64,000 nucleotides of DNA, taken from NCBI RefSeq assembly GCF_021130785.1, contig NW_025776249.1, positions 62,001 through 126,000 of the forward strand, written 5' to 3'. Positions within the stretch are counted from its first letter, which is position 1. Each line of letters starts with the position of its first letter. The notes under the pieces are model-generated. The model made no database searches. It saw nothing but the letters and a program-made list of their open reading frames with translations, and had not been told where the DNA came from. The position numbers and the translations under genes are program-made. This DNA is from Homalodisca vitripennis (taxonomy: Eukaryota; Arthropoda; Insecta; Hemiptera; Cicadellidae). Positions 1-14,100 of the stretch are shown piece by piece.

Positions 1-3000
1 GAGATCAGCTGATCTCTTCTATGTTTCTGGTTGGTCAGAGATCACCTAATGTTTTGACAGTGCTGTATAATAATATATACTAAGTGGCTACCGTTACACA
101 ACTGGTTACAGAGATCAGCTGATCTCTTCTATGTTTCTGGTTGGTCAGAGATCACCTAATGTTTTGAAAGTGCTGTATAATAATATATACTAAGTGGCTA
201 CCGTTACACAACTGGTTACAGAGATCAGCTGATCTCTTCTATGTTTCTGGTTGGTCAGAGATCACCTAATGTTTTGACAGTGCTGTATAATAATATATAC
301 TAAGTGGCTACCGTTACACAACTGGTTACAGAGATCAGCTGATCTCTTCTATGTTTCTGGTTGGTCAGAGATCACCTAATGTTTTGAAAGTGCTGTATAA
401 TAATATATACTAAGTGGCTACCGTTACACAACTGGTTACAGAGATCAGCTGATCTCTTCTATGTTTCTGGTTGGTCAGAGATCACCTAATGTTTTGAAAG
501 TGCTGTATAATAATATATACTAAGTGGCTACCGTTACACAACTGGTTACAGAGATCAGCTGATCTCTTCTATGTTTCTGGTTGGTCAGAGATCACCTAAT
601 GTTTTGACAGTGCTGTATAATAATATATACTAAGTGGCTACCGTTACACAACTGGTTACAGAGATCAGCTGATCTCTTCTATGTTTCTGGTTGGTCAGAG
701 ATCACCTAATGTTTTGACAGTGCTGTATAATAATATATACTAAGTGGCTACCGTTACACAACTGGTTACAGAGATCAGCTGATCTCTTCTATGTTTCTGG
801 TTGGTCAGAGATCACCTAATGTTTTGACAGTGCTGTATAATAATATATACTAAGTGGCTACCGTTACACAACTGGTTACAGAGATCAGCTGATCTCTTCT
901 ATGTTTCTGGTTGGTCAGAGATCACCTAATGTTTTGAAAGTGCTGTATAATAATATATACTAAGTGGCTACCGTTACACAACTGGTTACAGAGATCAGCT
1001 GATCTCTTCTATGTTTCTGGTTGGTCAGAGATCACCTAATGTTTTTGACAGTGCTGTATAATAATATATACTAAGTGGCTACCGTTACACAACTGGTTAC
1101 AGAGATCAGCTGATCTCTTCTATGTTTCTGGTTGGTCAGAGATCACCTAATGTTTTGACAGTGCTGTATAATAATATATACTAAGTGGCTACCGTTACAC
1201 AACTGGTTACAGAGATCAGCTGATCTCTTCTATGTTTCTGGTTGGTCAGAGATCACCTAATGTTTTGACAGTGCTGTATAATAATATATACTAAGTGGCT
1301 ACCGTTACACAACTGGTTACAGAGATCAGCTGATCTCTTCTATGTTTCTGGTTGGTCAGAGATCACCTAATGTTTTGACAGTGCTGTATAATAATATATA
1401 CTAAGTGGCTACCGTTACACAACTGGTTACAGAGATCAGCTGATCTCTTCTATGTTTCTGGTTGGTCAGAGATCACCTAATGTTTTGAAAGTGCTGTATA
1501 ATAATATATACTAAGTGGCTACCGTTACACAACTGGTTACAGAGATCAGCTGATCTCTTCTATGTTTCTGGTTGGTCAGAGATCACCTAATGTTTTGAAA
1601 GTGCTGTATAATAATATATACTAAGTGGCTACCGTTACACAACTGGTTACAGAGATCAGCTGATCTCTTCTATGTTTCTGGTTGGTCAGAGATCACCTAA
1701 TGTTTTGAAAGTGCTGTATAATAATATATACTAAGTGGCTACCGTTACACAACTGGTTACAGAGATCAGCTGATCTCTTCTATGTTTCTGGTTGGTCAGA
1801 GATCACCTAATGTTTTGACAGTGCTGTATAATAATATATACTAAGTGGCTACCGTTACACAACTGGTTACAGAGATCAGCTGATCTCTTCTATGTTTCTG
1901 GTTGGTCAGAGATCACCTAATGTTTTGAAAGTGCTGTATAATAATATATACTAAGTGGCTACCGTTACACAACTGGTTACAGAGATCAGCTGATCTCTTC
2001 TATGTTTCTGGTTGGTCAGAGATCACCTAATGTTTTGACAGTGCTGTATAATAATATATACTAAGTGGCTACCGTTACACAACTGGTTACAGAGATCAGC
2101 TGATCTCTTCTATGTTTCTGGTTGGTCAGAGATCACCTAATGTTTTGAAAGTGCTGTATAATAATATATACTAAGTGGCTACCGTTACACAACTGGTTAC
2201 AGAGATCAGCTGATCTCTTCTATGTTTCTGGTTGGTCAGAGATCACCTAATGTTTTGACAGTGCTGTATAATAATATATACTAAGTGGCTACCGTTACAC
2301 AACTGGTTACAGAGATCAGCTGATCTCTTCTATGTTTCTGGTTGGTCAGAGATCACCTAATGTTTTGACAGTGCTGTATAATAATATATACTAAGTGGCT
2401 ACCGTTACACAACTGGTTACAGAGATCAGCTGATATCTTCTATGTTTCTGGTTGGTCAGAGATCACCTAATGTTTTGAAAGTGCTGTATAATAATATATA
2501 CTAAGTGGCAACGGTCACACAACTGGTTACAGAGATCAGCTGATCTCTTCTATGTTTCTGGTTGGTCAGAGATCACCTAATGTTTTGACAGTGCTGTATA
2601 ATAATATATACTAAGTGGCTACCGTTACACAACTGGTTACAGAGATCAGCTGATCTCTTCTATGTTTCTGGTTGGTCAGAGATCACCTAATGTTTTGAAA
2701 GTGCTGTATAATAATATATACTAAGTGGCTACTGTTACACAACTGGTTACAGAGATCAGCTGATCTCTTCTATGTTTCTGGTTGGTCAGAGATCACCTAA
2801 TGTTTTGACAGTGCTGTATAATAATATATACTAAGTGGCTACCGTTACACAACTGGTTACAGAGATCAGCTGATCTCTTCTATGTTTCTGGTTGGTCAGA
2901 GATCACCTAATGTTTTGAAAGTGCTGTATAATAATATATACTAAGTGGCTACCGTTACACAACTGGTTACAGAGATCAGCTGATCTCTTCTATGTTTATG

Positions 3001-3795
3001 GTTGGTCAGAGATCACCTAATGTTTTGAAAGTGCTGTATAATAATATATACTAAGTGGCTACCGTTACACAACTGGTTACAGAGATCAGCTGATCTCTTC
3101 TATGTTTCTGGCTGGTCAGAGATCACCTAATGTTTTGACAGTGCTGTATAATAATATATACTAAGTGGCTACCGTTACACAACTAGTTACAGAGATCAGC
3201 TGATATCTTCTATGTTTCTGGTTGGTCAGAGATCACCTAATGTTTTGAAAGTGCTGTATAATAATATATACTAAGTGGCTACCGTTACACAACTGGTTAC
3301 AGAGATCAGCTGATCTCTTCTATGTTTCTGGTTGGTCAGAGATCACCTAATGTTTTGAAAGTGCTGTATAATAATATATACTAAGTGGCTACTGTTACAC
3401 AACTGGTTACAGAGATCAGCTGATCTCTTCTATGTTTCTGGTTGGTCAGAGATCACCTAATGTTTTGAAAGTGCTGTATAATAATATATACTAAGTGGCT
3501 ACCGTTACACAACTGTTTACAGAGATCAGCTGATCTCTTCTATGTTTCTGGTTGGTCAGAGATCACGTAATGTTTTGACAGTGCTGTATAATAATATATA
3601 CTAAGTGGCTACCGTCACACAACTGGTTACAGAGATCAGCTGATCTCTTCTATGTTTCTGGTTGGTCAGAGATCACCTAATGTTTTTACAGTGCTGTATA
3701 ATAATATATACTAAGGGGCTACGGTCACACAACTGGTTACAGCCGATCTCTTCTATGTATGTGGTTGGTCAAAGATCACAATATGTTTTGACCGC
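1..3795. repeat. 110-bp satellite array (about 34 full units)
   Basis: Tandem head-to-tail units of 110 bp run from the window edge to 3741, followed by one degraded partial unit to about 3795. Every unit opens with the perfect 16-bp palindrome GAGATCAGCTGATCTC and carries a third GATC about 30 bp later. Units are almost identical apart from a two-state site at unit position 58 (C in about 18 units, A in 16). One unit near 1041 has a single-base insertion. Substitutions become frequent after about 2430, that is towards the right edge. The unit length is not a multiple of three and no frame stays open, so it is non-coding. The left end lies outside the window. Confidence 0.97.
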
Positions 3796-4264
3796 CTCGG
3801 CCAGTATTGTAGCGTGTAGTAGTGTCGCCTGCCCTCTTTCTCGCTTGGTCTTCTCTTAATAATATACCTATAATCTATAATAATACACTTTATATTAATA
3901 AATCAAAAAAATATGTAAATACAAATGAGGAAAAAGAGTTATTAGAAACGGTCTTCAAGTACGTTCCACTGGAAATTCATAAGAAAACTTCAGCTAATAA
4001 TCATGTAAGAATTCCTAATAAAAAAATATTTTTTTTAAATTGAAAAAAGTTTGTCTAACGAAATCTTTGTAATTATTACAATTAATAACACAGATTTTCG
4101 AACTTATAGTATAACAGATTTTGATACTGAAGAAATAACCGGAAATTTTTATGAATACTAATTAAAGAAGTCAAAATCATTAAAAAAATGTTCTATATAA
4201 AACGTGGCTCAAAATAAATTTTCAAAGTGTGAGGCAGTAAACGAATTTGAATAATTAGAAATAT
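3796..4264. other. AT-rich stretch with coding-like scraps, no gene recognised
   Basis: This follows the 110-bp array directly. A 50-60 codon open stretch on the plus strand (about 3867-4043) is rich in Lys and Asn and ends at a stop; I do not recognise its product. Short open scraps continue in changing frames, as in a decayed gene rather than random non-coding DNA. It may be the start of the relic that continues to 4563. Confidence 0.35.
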
Positions 4265-4563
4265 TTAATTAAAAAGGATGGATTAGATCCATATTGTCAA
4301 GATTTGCATAATAAATATAGAACAGAATTATATGATAACCCGAAAAAAGTAACTTTAGAAGAAAAGACATCATATTTTTAAAGAAGTAAAAAATATTTCA
4401 TACTTTAATGATTGGCATTATAGTAAATATAAAAACAGAGAATATTGTAGAGATTGCGCAAATAGAAATTCACGATTAAGTAGAAAGAGAGAAACTCGTT
4501 TTGAATGTGGACGAATCGTTGAATATTTACATAATCTTCAAAGAAATTTACAGAAGAAATAAC
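4265..4563 (+). pseudogene. Decayed coding sequence with zinc-ribbon-like patches
   Basis: Two neighbouring open segments in different frames look protein-like. The first (about 4271-4380) contains DGLDPYCQDLHNKYR, where the second Cys of a C-x2-C pair seems replaced by Leu. The second (about 4378-4563) contains YCRDC followed by a basic tail; its Cys codons start at 4446 and 4455. A Phe or Tyr-rich part, then DGL-like residues, then C-x2-C resembles small zinc-ribbon or HNH-associated modules of viruses and mobile elements. That likeness is inference. The frame break, the lost Cys and the AT-rich codon use suggest a dead remnant. The product is not identified. Confidence 0.35.
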
Positions 4564-5150
4564 ATAATTTGAGAGTTTAATCTAATTTATCATATGCTTT
4601 AGATATTTTATAAATCGGGAACGCTATTTCTAATGGTTTTTTTCTGTATTTTGATGTGCCAATATTTCTAGGCCACACTATATCTTGGGTTTTGGATCTG
4701 AATTCATTATTTACACCTATAAATGTCCAAATATTTTTGTTATTAAATGTGTAATTTTTATTTTAATATATACAGAGTTTTTTTAAATACAAATAGTATG
4801 TTTTTTGATATTTTTATGGGGTCCATTTATTTTACCTCTTTGATGAAAGTATTTAAATGATAATTTATCCTCTATGCAAAGTTTTTACACTTTATTAAAT
4901 TTTAAAATTATTATAGAATACTATACGGATTCGTTTAAAAAATACAATTTCAAGCATTGCCTTTTCAATGTTGCATTTTTGTCTTTTGTTGTTGTTGTAA
5001 ACAAAATAGTGTTATTTGTAATATTTAGAATGAATCTCTTTTAAAACTAAAATAAACGGTTGTTTACTTGCATTGTTTTTAAATTTCCTTCTAAATCTTA
5101 AACAGTATGAAAATTTTTTTTAAATTAATAAACAAATTTACTAATTGGGA
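4564..5150. other. AT-rich spacer before the 92-bp satellite
   Basis: No open frame of note, no RNA gene and no recognisable element. Poly-T and poly-A runs are common. The last bases (from about 5155) grade into the first, diverged unit of the 92-bp satellite. Confidence 0.6.
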
Positions 5151-8100
5151 TGTAGTCGATTTCATTCGGTTTTGCAATAACATTTTGTCTATTAGCGACA
5201 TTTAGAAAGAAATAAAGAATACAACAGTTCAGATTCTTTGTGAGAATATTCGGAATGTTGGTTTTACAATAATATTTTGACTATTAGCGACATTTAGAAA
5301 GAAAGAAAGAATGCAAACAGTTCAGATTCTTTGTGAGAATATTCGGAATGTCGGTTTTACAATAATATTTTGTCTATTAGCGACATTGAGAAGAAAGAAA
5401 GAATACAACAGTTCAGATTCTTTGTGAGAATATTAGGAATGTTGGTTTTACAATAATATTTTGTCTATTAGCGACATTTAGAAAGAAAGAAAGAATACAA
5501 CAGTTCAGATTCTTTGTGAGAATATTCGGAATGTCGGTTTTATAATAATATTTTGTCTATTAGCGACATTTAGAAAGAAAGAAGGAATACAACAGTTCAG
5601 ATTCTTTGTGAGAATATTCGGAATATCGGTTTTACAATAATATTTTGTCTATTAGCGACATTTAGAAAGAAAGAAAGAATACAACAGTTCAGATTCTTTG
5701 TGAGAATATTCGGAATGTCGGTTTTACAATAATATTTTGTCTGTTAGCGAAATTTAGAAAGAAAGAAAGAATACAACAGTTCAGATTCTTTGTGAGAATA
5801 TTCGGAATGTCGGTTTTACAATAATATTTTGTCTATTAGCGACATTGAGAAGAAGGAAAGAATACAACAGTTCAGATTCTTTGTGAGAATATTCGGAATG
5901 TTGGTTTTACAATAATATTTTGTCTATTAGCGACATTTAGAAAGAAAGAAAGAATGCAACAGTTCAGATTCATTGTCAGAATATTCGGAATGTAGGTTTT
6001 ACAATAATATTTTGTCTATTAGCGACATTGAGAAGAAAGAAAGAATACAACAGTTCAGATTCTTTGTAAGAATATTCGGAATGTCGGTTTTATAATAATA
6101 TTTTGTCTATTAGCGACATTTAGAAAGAAAGAAGGAATACAACAGTTCAGATTCTTTGTGAGAATATTCGGAATATCGGTTTTACAATAATATTTTGTCT
6201 ATTAGCGACATTTAGAAAGAAATAAAGAATACAACAGTTCAGATTCTTTGTGAGAATATTCGGAATGTTGGTTTTACAATAATATTTTGTCTATTAGCGA
6301 CATTTAGAAAGAAAGAAAGAATACAACAGTTCAGATTCTTTGTGAGAATATTCGGAATGTCGGTTTTACAATAATATTTTGTCTATTAGCGAAATTTAGA
6401 AAGAAAGAAAGAATACAACAGTTCAGATTCTTTGTGAGAATATTCGGAATGTAGGTTTTACAATAATATTTTGTCTATTAGCGACATTTAGAAAGAAAGA
6501 AAGAATGCAACAGTTCAGATTCTTTGTGAGAATATTCGGAATGTTGGTTTTACAATAATATTTTGTCTATTAGCGACATTTAGAAAGAAAGAAAGAATAC
6601 AACAGTTCAGATTCTTTGTGAGAATATTCGGAATGTTGGTTTTACAATAATATTTTGTCTATTAGCGACATTTAGAAAGAAAGAAAGAATACAACAGTTC
6701 AGATTCTTTGTGAGAATATTCGGAATGTTGGTTTTACAATAATATTTTGTCTATTAGCGACATTTAGAAAGAAAGAAAGAATACAACAGTTCAGATTCTT
6801 TGTGAGAATATTCAGAATGTCGGTTTTACAATAATATTTTGTCTATTAACGACATTTAGAAAGAAAGAAAGAATACAACAGTTCAGATTCTTTGTGAGAA
6901 TATTCGGAATGTCGGTTTTACAATAATATTTTGTCTATTAGCGACATTTAGAAAGAAAGAAAGAATACAACAGTTCAGATTCTTTGTGAGAATATTCGGA
7001 ATGTCGGTTTTACAATAATATTTTGTCTATTAACGACATTTAGAAAGAAAGAAAGAATACAAACAGTTCAGATTCTTTGTGAGAATATTCGGAATATCGG
7101 TTTTACAATAATATTTTGTCTATTAGCGACATTTAGAAAGAAAGAAAGAATACAACAGTTCAGATTCTTTGTGAGAATATTCGGAATGTTGGTTTTACAA
7201 TAATATTTTGTCTATTAGCGACATTTAGAAAGAAAGAAAGAATACAACAGTTCAGATTCTTTGTGAGAATATTCGGAATGTTGGTTTTACAATAATATTT
7301 TGTCTATTAGCGACATTTAGAAAGAAAGAAAGAATACAACAGTTCAGATTCTTTGTGAGAATATTCGGAATGTTGGTTTTTACAATAATATTTTGTCTAT
7401 TAGCGACATTTAGAAATGAAAGAAAGAATACAACAGTTCAGATTCTTTGTGAGAATATTCGGAATGTCGGTTTTACAATAATATTTTGTCTATTAGCGAC
7501 ATTTAGAAAGAAAGAAAGAATACAACAGTTCAGATTCTTTGTGAGAATATTCGGAATGTCGGTTTTACAATAATATTTTGTCTATTAACGACATTTAGAA
7601 AGAAAGAAAGAATACAACAGTTCAGATTCTTTGTGAGAATATTCGGAATGTTGGTTTTACAATAATATTTTGTCTATTAGCGACATTTAGAAAGAAAGAA
7701 AGAATACAACAGTTCAGATTCTTTGTGAGAATATTCGGAATGTCGGTTTTACAATAATATTTTGTCTATTAACGACATTTAGAAAGAAAGAAAGAATACA
7801 ACAGTTCAGATTCTTTGTGAGAATATTCGGAATGTCGGTTTTACAATAATATTTTGTCTATTAACGACATTTAGAAAGAAAGAAAGAATACAACAGTTCA
7901 GATTCTTTGTGAGAATATTCGGAATGTTGGTTTTACAATAATATTTTGTCTATTAGCGACAATTAGAAAGAAAGAAAGAATACAACAGTTCAGATTCTTT
8001 GTGAGAATATTCGGAATGTCGGTTTTACAATAATATTTTGTCTATTAGCGACATTTAGAAAGAAAGAAGGAATACAACAGTTCAGATTCTTTGTGAGAAT

Positions 8101-11100
8101 ATTCGGAATGTCGGTTTTACAATAATATTTTGTCTATTAACGACATTTAGAAAGAAAGAAAGAATACAACAGTTCAGATTCTTTGTGAGAATATTCGGAA
8201 TGTCGGTTTTACAATAATATTTTGTCTATTAACGACATTTAGAAAGAAAGAAAGAATACAACAGTTCAGATTCTTTGTGAGAATATTCGGAATATCGGTT
8301 TTACAATAATATTTTGTCTATTAGCGACATTTAGAAAGAAAGAAAGAATACAACAATTCAGATTCTTTGTGAGAATATTCGGAATGTTGGTTTTACAATA
8401 ATATTTTGTCTATTAGCGACATTTAGAAAGAAAGAAAGAATACAACAGTTCAGATTCTTTGTGAGAATATTCGGAATGTCGGTTTTACAATAATATTTTG
8501 TCTATTAACGACATTTAGAAAGAAAGAAAGAATACAACAGTTCAGATTCTTTGTGAGAATATTCGGAATGTCGGTTTTACAATAATATTTTGTCTATTAA
8601 CGACATTTAGAAAGAAAGAAAGAATACAACAGTTCAGATTCTTTGTGAGAATATTCGGAATGTCGGTTTTACAATAATATTTTGTCTATTAACGACATTT
8701 AGAAAGAAAGAAAGAATACAACAGTTCAGATTCTTTGTGAGAATATTCGGAATATCGGTTTTACAATAATATTTTGTCTATTAGCGACATTTAGAAAGAA
8801 AGAAAGAATACAACAGTTCAGATTCTTTGTGAGAATATTCGGAATGTTGGTTTTACAATAATATTTTGTCTATTAGCGACATTTAGAAAGAAAGAAAGAA
8901 TACAACAGTTCAGATTCTTTGTGAGAATATTCGGAATGTCGGTTTTACAATAATATTTTGTCTATTAGCGACATTTAGAAAGAAAGAAAGAATACAACAG
9001 TTCAGATTCTTTGTGAGAATATTCGGAATGTCGGTTTTACAATAATATTTTGTCTATTAGCGACATTTAGAAAGAAAGAAAGAATACAACAGTTCAGATT
9101 CTTTGTGAGAATATTCGGAATGTTGGTTTTACAATAATATTTTGTCTATTAGCGACATTTAGAAAGAAAGAAAGAATACAACAGTTCAGATTCTTTGTGA
9201 GAATATTCGGAATGTCGGTTTTACAATAATATTTTGTCTATTAGCGACATTTAGAAAGAAAGAAAGAATACAACAGTTCAGATTCTTTGTGAGAATATTC
9301 GGAATGTCGGTTTTACAATAATATTTTGTCTATTAGCGACATTTAGAAAGAAAGAAAGAATACAACAGTTCAGATTCTTTGTGAGAATATTCGGAATGTT
9401 GGTTTTACAATAATATTTTGTCTATTAAGCGACATTTAGAAAGAAAGAAAGAATACAACAGTTCAGATTCTTTGTGAGAATATTCGGAATGTCGGTTTTA
9501 CAATAATATTTTGTCTATTAACGACATTTAGAAAGAAAGAAAGAATACAACAGTTCAGATTCTTTGTGAGAATATTCGGAATGTTGGTTTTACAATAATA
9601 TTTTGTCTATTAGCGACATTTAGAAAGAAAGAAAGAATACAACAGTTCAGATTCTTTGTGAGAATATTCGGAATGTCGGTTTTACAATAATATTTTGTCT
9701 ATTAGCGACATTTAGAAAGAAAGAAAGAATACAACAGTTCAGATTCTTTGTGAGAATATTCGGAATGTCGGTTTTACAATAATATTTTGTCTATTAGCGA
9801 CATTTAGAAAGAAAGAAAGAATACAACAGTTCAGATTCTTTGTGAGAATATTCGGAATGTTGGTTTTACAATAATATTTTGTCTATTAGCGACATTTAGA
9901 AAGAAAGAAAGAATACAACAGTTCAGATTCTTTGTGAGAATATTCGGAATGTCGGTTTTACAATAATATTTTGTCTATTAAGCGACATTTAGAAAGAAAG
10001 AAAGAATACAACAGTTCAGATTCTTTGTGAGAATATTCGGAATGTCGGTTTTACAATAATATTTTGTCTATTAGCGACATTTAGAAAGAAAGAAAGAATA
10101 CAACAGTTCAGATTCTTTGTGAGAATATTCGGAATATCGGTTTTACAATAATATTTTGTCTATTAGCGACATTTAGAAAGAAAGAAAGAATACAACAGTT
10201 CAGATTCTTTGTGAGAATATTCGGAATGTTGGTTTTACAATAATATTTTGTCTATTAGCGACATTTAGAAAGAAAGAAAGAATACAACAGTTCAGATTCT
10301 TTGTGAGAATATTCGGAATGTCGGTTTTACAATAATATTTTGTCTATTAACGACATTTAGAAAGAAAGAAAGAATACAACAGTTCAGATTCTTTGTGAGA
10401 ATATTCGGAATGTCGGTTTTACAATAATATTTTGTCTATTAGCGACATTTAGAAAGAAAGAAAGAATACAACAGTTCAGATTCTTTGTGAGAATATTCGG
10501 AATGTCGGTTTTACAATAATATTTTGTCTATTAACGACATTTAGAAAGAAAGAAAGAATACAACAGTTCAGATTCTTTGTGAGAATATTCGGAATGTCGG
10601 TTTTACAATAATATTTTGTCTATTAGCGACATTTAGAAAGAAAGAAAGAATACAACAGTTCAGATTCTTTGTGAGAATATTCGGAATGTTCGGTTTTACA
10701 ATAATATTTTGTCTATTAGCGACATTTAGAAAGAAAGAAAGAATACAACAGTTCAGATTCTTTGTGAGAATATTCGGAATGTCGGTTTTACAATAATATT
10801 TTGTCTATTAACGACATTTAGAAAGAAAGAAAGAATACAACAGTTCAGATTCTTTGTGAGAATATTCGGAATGTCGGTTTTACAATAATATTTTGTCTAT
10901 TAAGCGACATTTAGAAAGAAAGAAAGAATACAACAGTTCAGATTCTTTGTGAGAATATTCGGAATGTCGGTTTTACAATAATATTTTGTCTATTAGCGAC
11001 ATTTAGAAAGAAAGAAAGAATACAACAGTTCAGATTCTTTGTGAGAATATTCGGAATGTCGGTTTTACAATAATATTTTGTCTATTAGCGACATTTAGAA

Positions 11101-14100
11101 AGAAAGAAAGAATACAACAGTTCAGATTCTTTGTGAGAATATTCGGAATGTCGGTTTTACAATAATATTTTGTCTATTAGCGACATTTAGAAAGAAAGAA
11201 AGAATACAACAGTTCAGATTCTTTGTGAGAATATTCGGAATGTCGGTTTTACAATAATATTTTGTCTATTAGCGACATTTAGAAAGAAAGAAAGAATACA
11301 ACAGTTCAGATTCTTTGTGAGAATATTCGGAATGTCGGTTTTACAATAATATTTTGTCTATTAACGACATTTAGAAAGAAAGAAAGAATACAACAGTTCA
11401 GATTCTTTGTGAGAATATTCGGAATGTCGGTTTTACAATAATATTTTGTCTATTAACGACATTTAGAAAGAAAGAAAGAATACAACAGTTCAGATTCTTT
11501 GTGAGAATATTCGGAATGTCGGTTTTACAATAATATTTTGTCTATTAGCGACATTTAGAAAGAAAGAAAGAATACAACAGTTCAGATTCTTTGTGAGAAT
11601 ATTCGGAATGTCGGTTTTACAATAATATTTTGTCTATTAGCGACATTTAGAAAGAAAGAAAGAATACAACAGTTCAGATTCTTTGTGAGAATATTCGGAA
11701 TGTTGGTTTTACAATAATATTTTGTCTATTAGCGACATTTAGAAAGAAAGAAAGAATACAACAGTTCAGATTCTTTGTGAGAATATTCGGAATGTCGGTT
11801 TTACAATAATATTTTGTCTATTAGCGACATTTAGAAAGAAAGAAAGAATACAACAGTTCAGATTCTTTGTGAGAATATTCGGAATGTCGGTTTTACAATA
11901 ATATTTTGTCTATTAGCGACATTTAGAAAGAAAGAAAGAATACAACAGTTCAGATTCTTTGTGAGAATATTCGGAATGTCGGTTTTACAATAATATTTTG
12001 TCTATTAGCGACATTTAGAAAGAAAGAAAGAATACAACAGTTCAGATTCTTTGTGAGAATATTCGGAATGTCGGTTTTACAATAATATTTTGTCTATTAA
12101 CGACATTTAGAAAGAAAGAAAGAATACAACAGTTCAGATTCTTTGTGAGAATATTCGGAATGTCGGTTTTTACAATAATATTTTGTCTATTAGCGACATT
12201 TAGAAAGAAAGAAAGAATACAACAGTTCAGATTCTTTGTGAGAATATTCGGAATGTTGGTTTTACAATAATATTTTGTCTATTAGCGACATTTAGAAAGA
12301 AAGAAAGAATACAACAGTTCAGATTCTTTGTGAGAATATTCGGAATGTCGGTTTTACAATAATATTTTGTCTATTAGCGACATTTAGAAAGAAAGAAAGA
12401 ATACAACAGTTCAGATTCTTTGTGAGAATATTCGGAATGTTGGTTTTACAATAATATTTTGTCTATTAGCGACATTTAGAAAGAAAGAAAGAATACAACA
12501 GTTCAGATTCTTTGTGAGAATATTCGGAATGTCGGTTTTACAATAATATTTTGTCTATTAACGACATTTAGAAAGAAAGAAAGAATACAACAGTTCAGAT
12601 TCTTTGTGAGAATATTCGGAATGTCGGTTTTACAATAATATTTTGTCTATTAGCGACATTTAGAAAGAAAGAAAGAATACAACAGTTCAGATTCTTTGTG
12701 AGAATATTCGGAATGTCGGTTTTACAATAATATTTTGTCTATTAGCGACATTTAGAAAGAAAGAAAGAATACAACAGTTCAGATTCTTTGTGAGAATATT
12801 CGGAATGTTGGTTTTACAATAATATTTTGTCTATTAGCGACATTTAGAAAGAAAGAAAGAATACAACAGTTCAGATTCTTTGTGAGAATATTCGGAATGT
12901 CGGTTTTACAATAATATTTTGTCTATTAGCGACATTTAGAAAGAAAGAAAGAATACAACAGTTCAGATTCTTTGTGAGAATATTCGGAATGTCGGTTTTA
13001 CAATAATATTTTGTCTATTAGCGACATTTAGAAAGAAAGAAAGAATACAACAGTTCAGATTCTTTGTGAGAATATTCGGAATGTTGGTTTTACAATAATA
13101 TTTTGTCTATTAGCGACATTTAGAAAGAAAGAAAGAATACAACAGTTCAGATTCTTTGTGAGAATATTCGGAATGTCGGTTTTACAATAATATTTTGTCT
13201 ATTAGCGACATTTAGAAAGAAAGAAAGAATACAACAGTTCAGATTCTTTGTGAGAATATTCGGAATGTTGGTTTTACAATAATATATTTTGTCTATTAAG
13301 CGACATTTAGAAAGAAAGAAAGAATACAACAGTTCAGATTCTTTGTGAGAATATTCGGAATGTCGGTTTTACAATAATATTTTGTCTATTAGCGACATTT
13401 AGAAAGAAAGAAAGAATACAACAGTTCAGATTCTTTGTGAGAATATTCGGAATGTTCGGTTTTACAATAATATTTTGTCTATTAGCGACATTTAGAAAGA
13501 AAGAAAGAATACAACAGTTCAGATTCTTTGTGAGAATATTCGGAATGTCGGTTTTACAATAATATTTTGTCTATTAGCGACATTTAGAAAGAAAGAAAGA
13601 ATACAACAGTTCAGATTCTTTGTGAGAATATTCGGAATGTCGGTTTTTACAATAATATTTTGTCTATTAGCGACATTTAGAAAGAAAGAAAGAATACAAC
13701 AGTTCAGATTCTTTGTGAGAATATTCGGAATGTTGGTTTTACAATAATATTTTGTCTATTAGCGACATTTAGAAAGAAAGAAAGAATACAACAGTTCAGA
13801 TTCTTTGTGAGAATATTCGGAATGTCGGTTTTACAATAATATTTTGTCTATTAGCGACATTTAGAAAGAAAGAAAGAATACAACAGTTCAGATTCTTTGT
13901 GAGAATATTCGGAATGTCGGTTTTACAATAATATTTTGTCTATTAGCGACATTTAGAAAGAAAGAAAGAATACAACAGTTCAGATTCTTTGTGAGAATAT
14001 TCGGAATGTCGGTTTTACAATAATATTTTGTCTATTAGCGACATTTAGAAAGAAAGAAAGAATACAACAGTTCAGATTCTTTGTGAGAATATTCGGAATG

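Noticed and set aside
7355..7573. Open frame inside the 92-bp satellite as a gene
   Set aside because: It is open only because two single-base insertions change the frame; other units are closed.
13147..13329. Minus-strand open frame inside the 92-bp satellite
   Set aside because: Same cause: local insertions (extra AT and extra A near 13285-13300).
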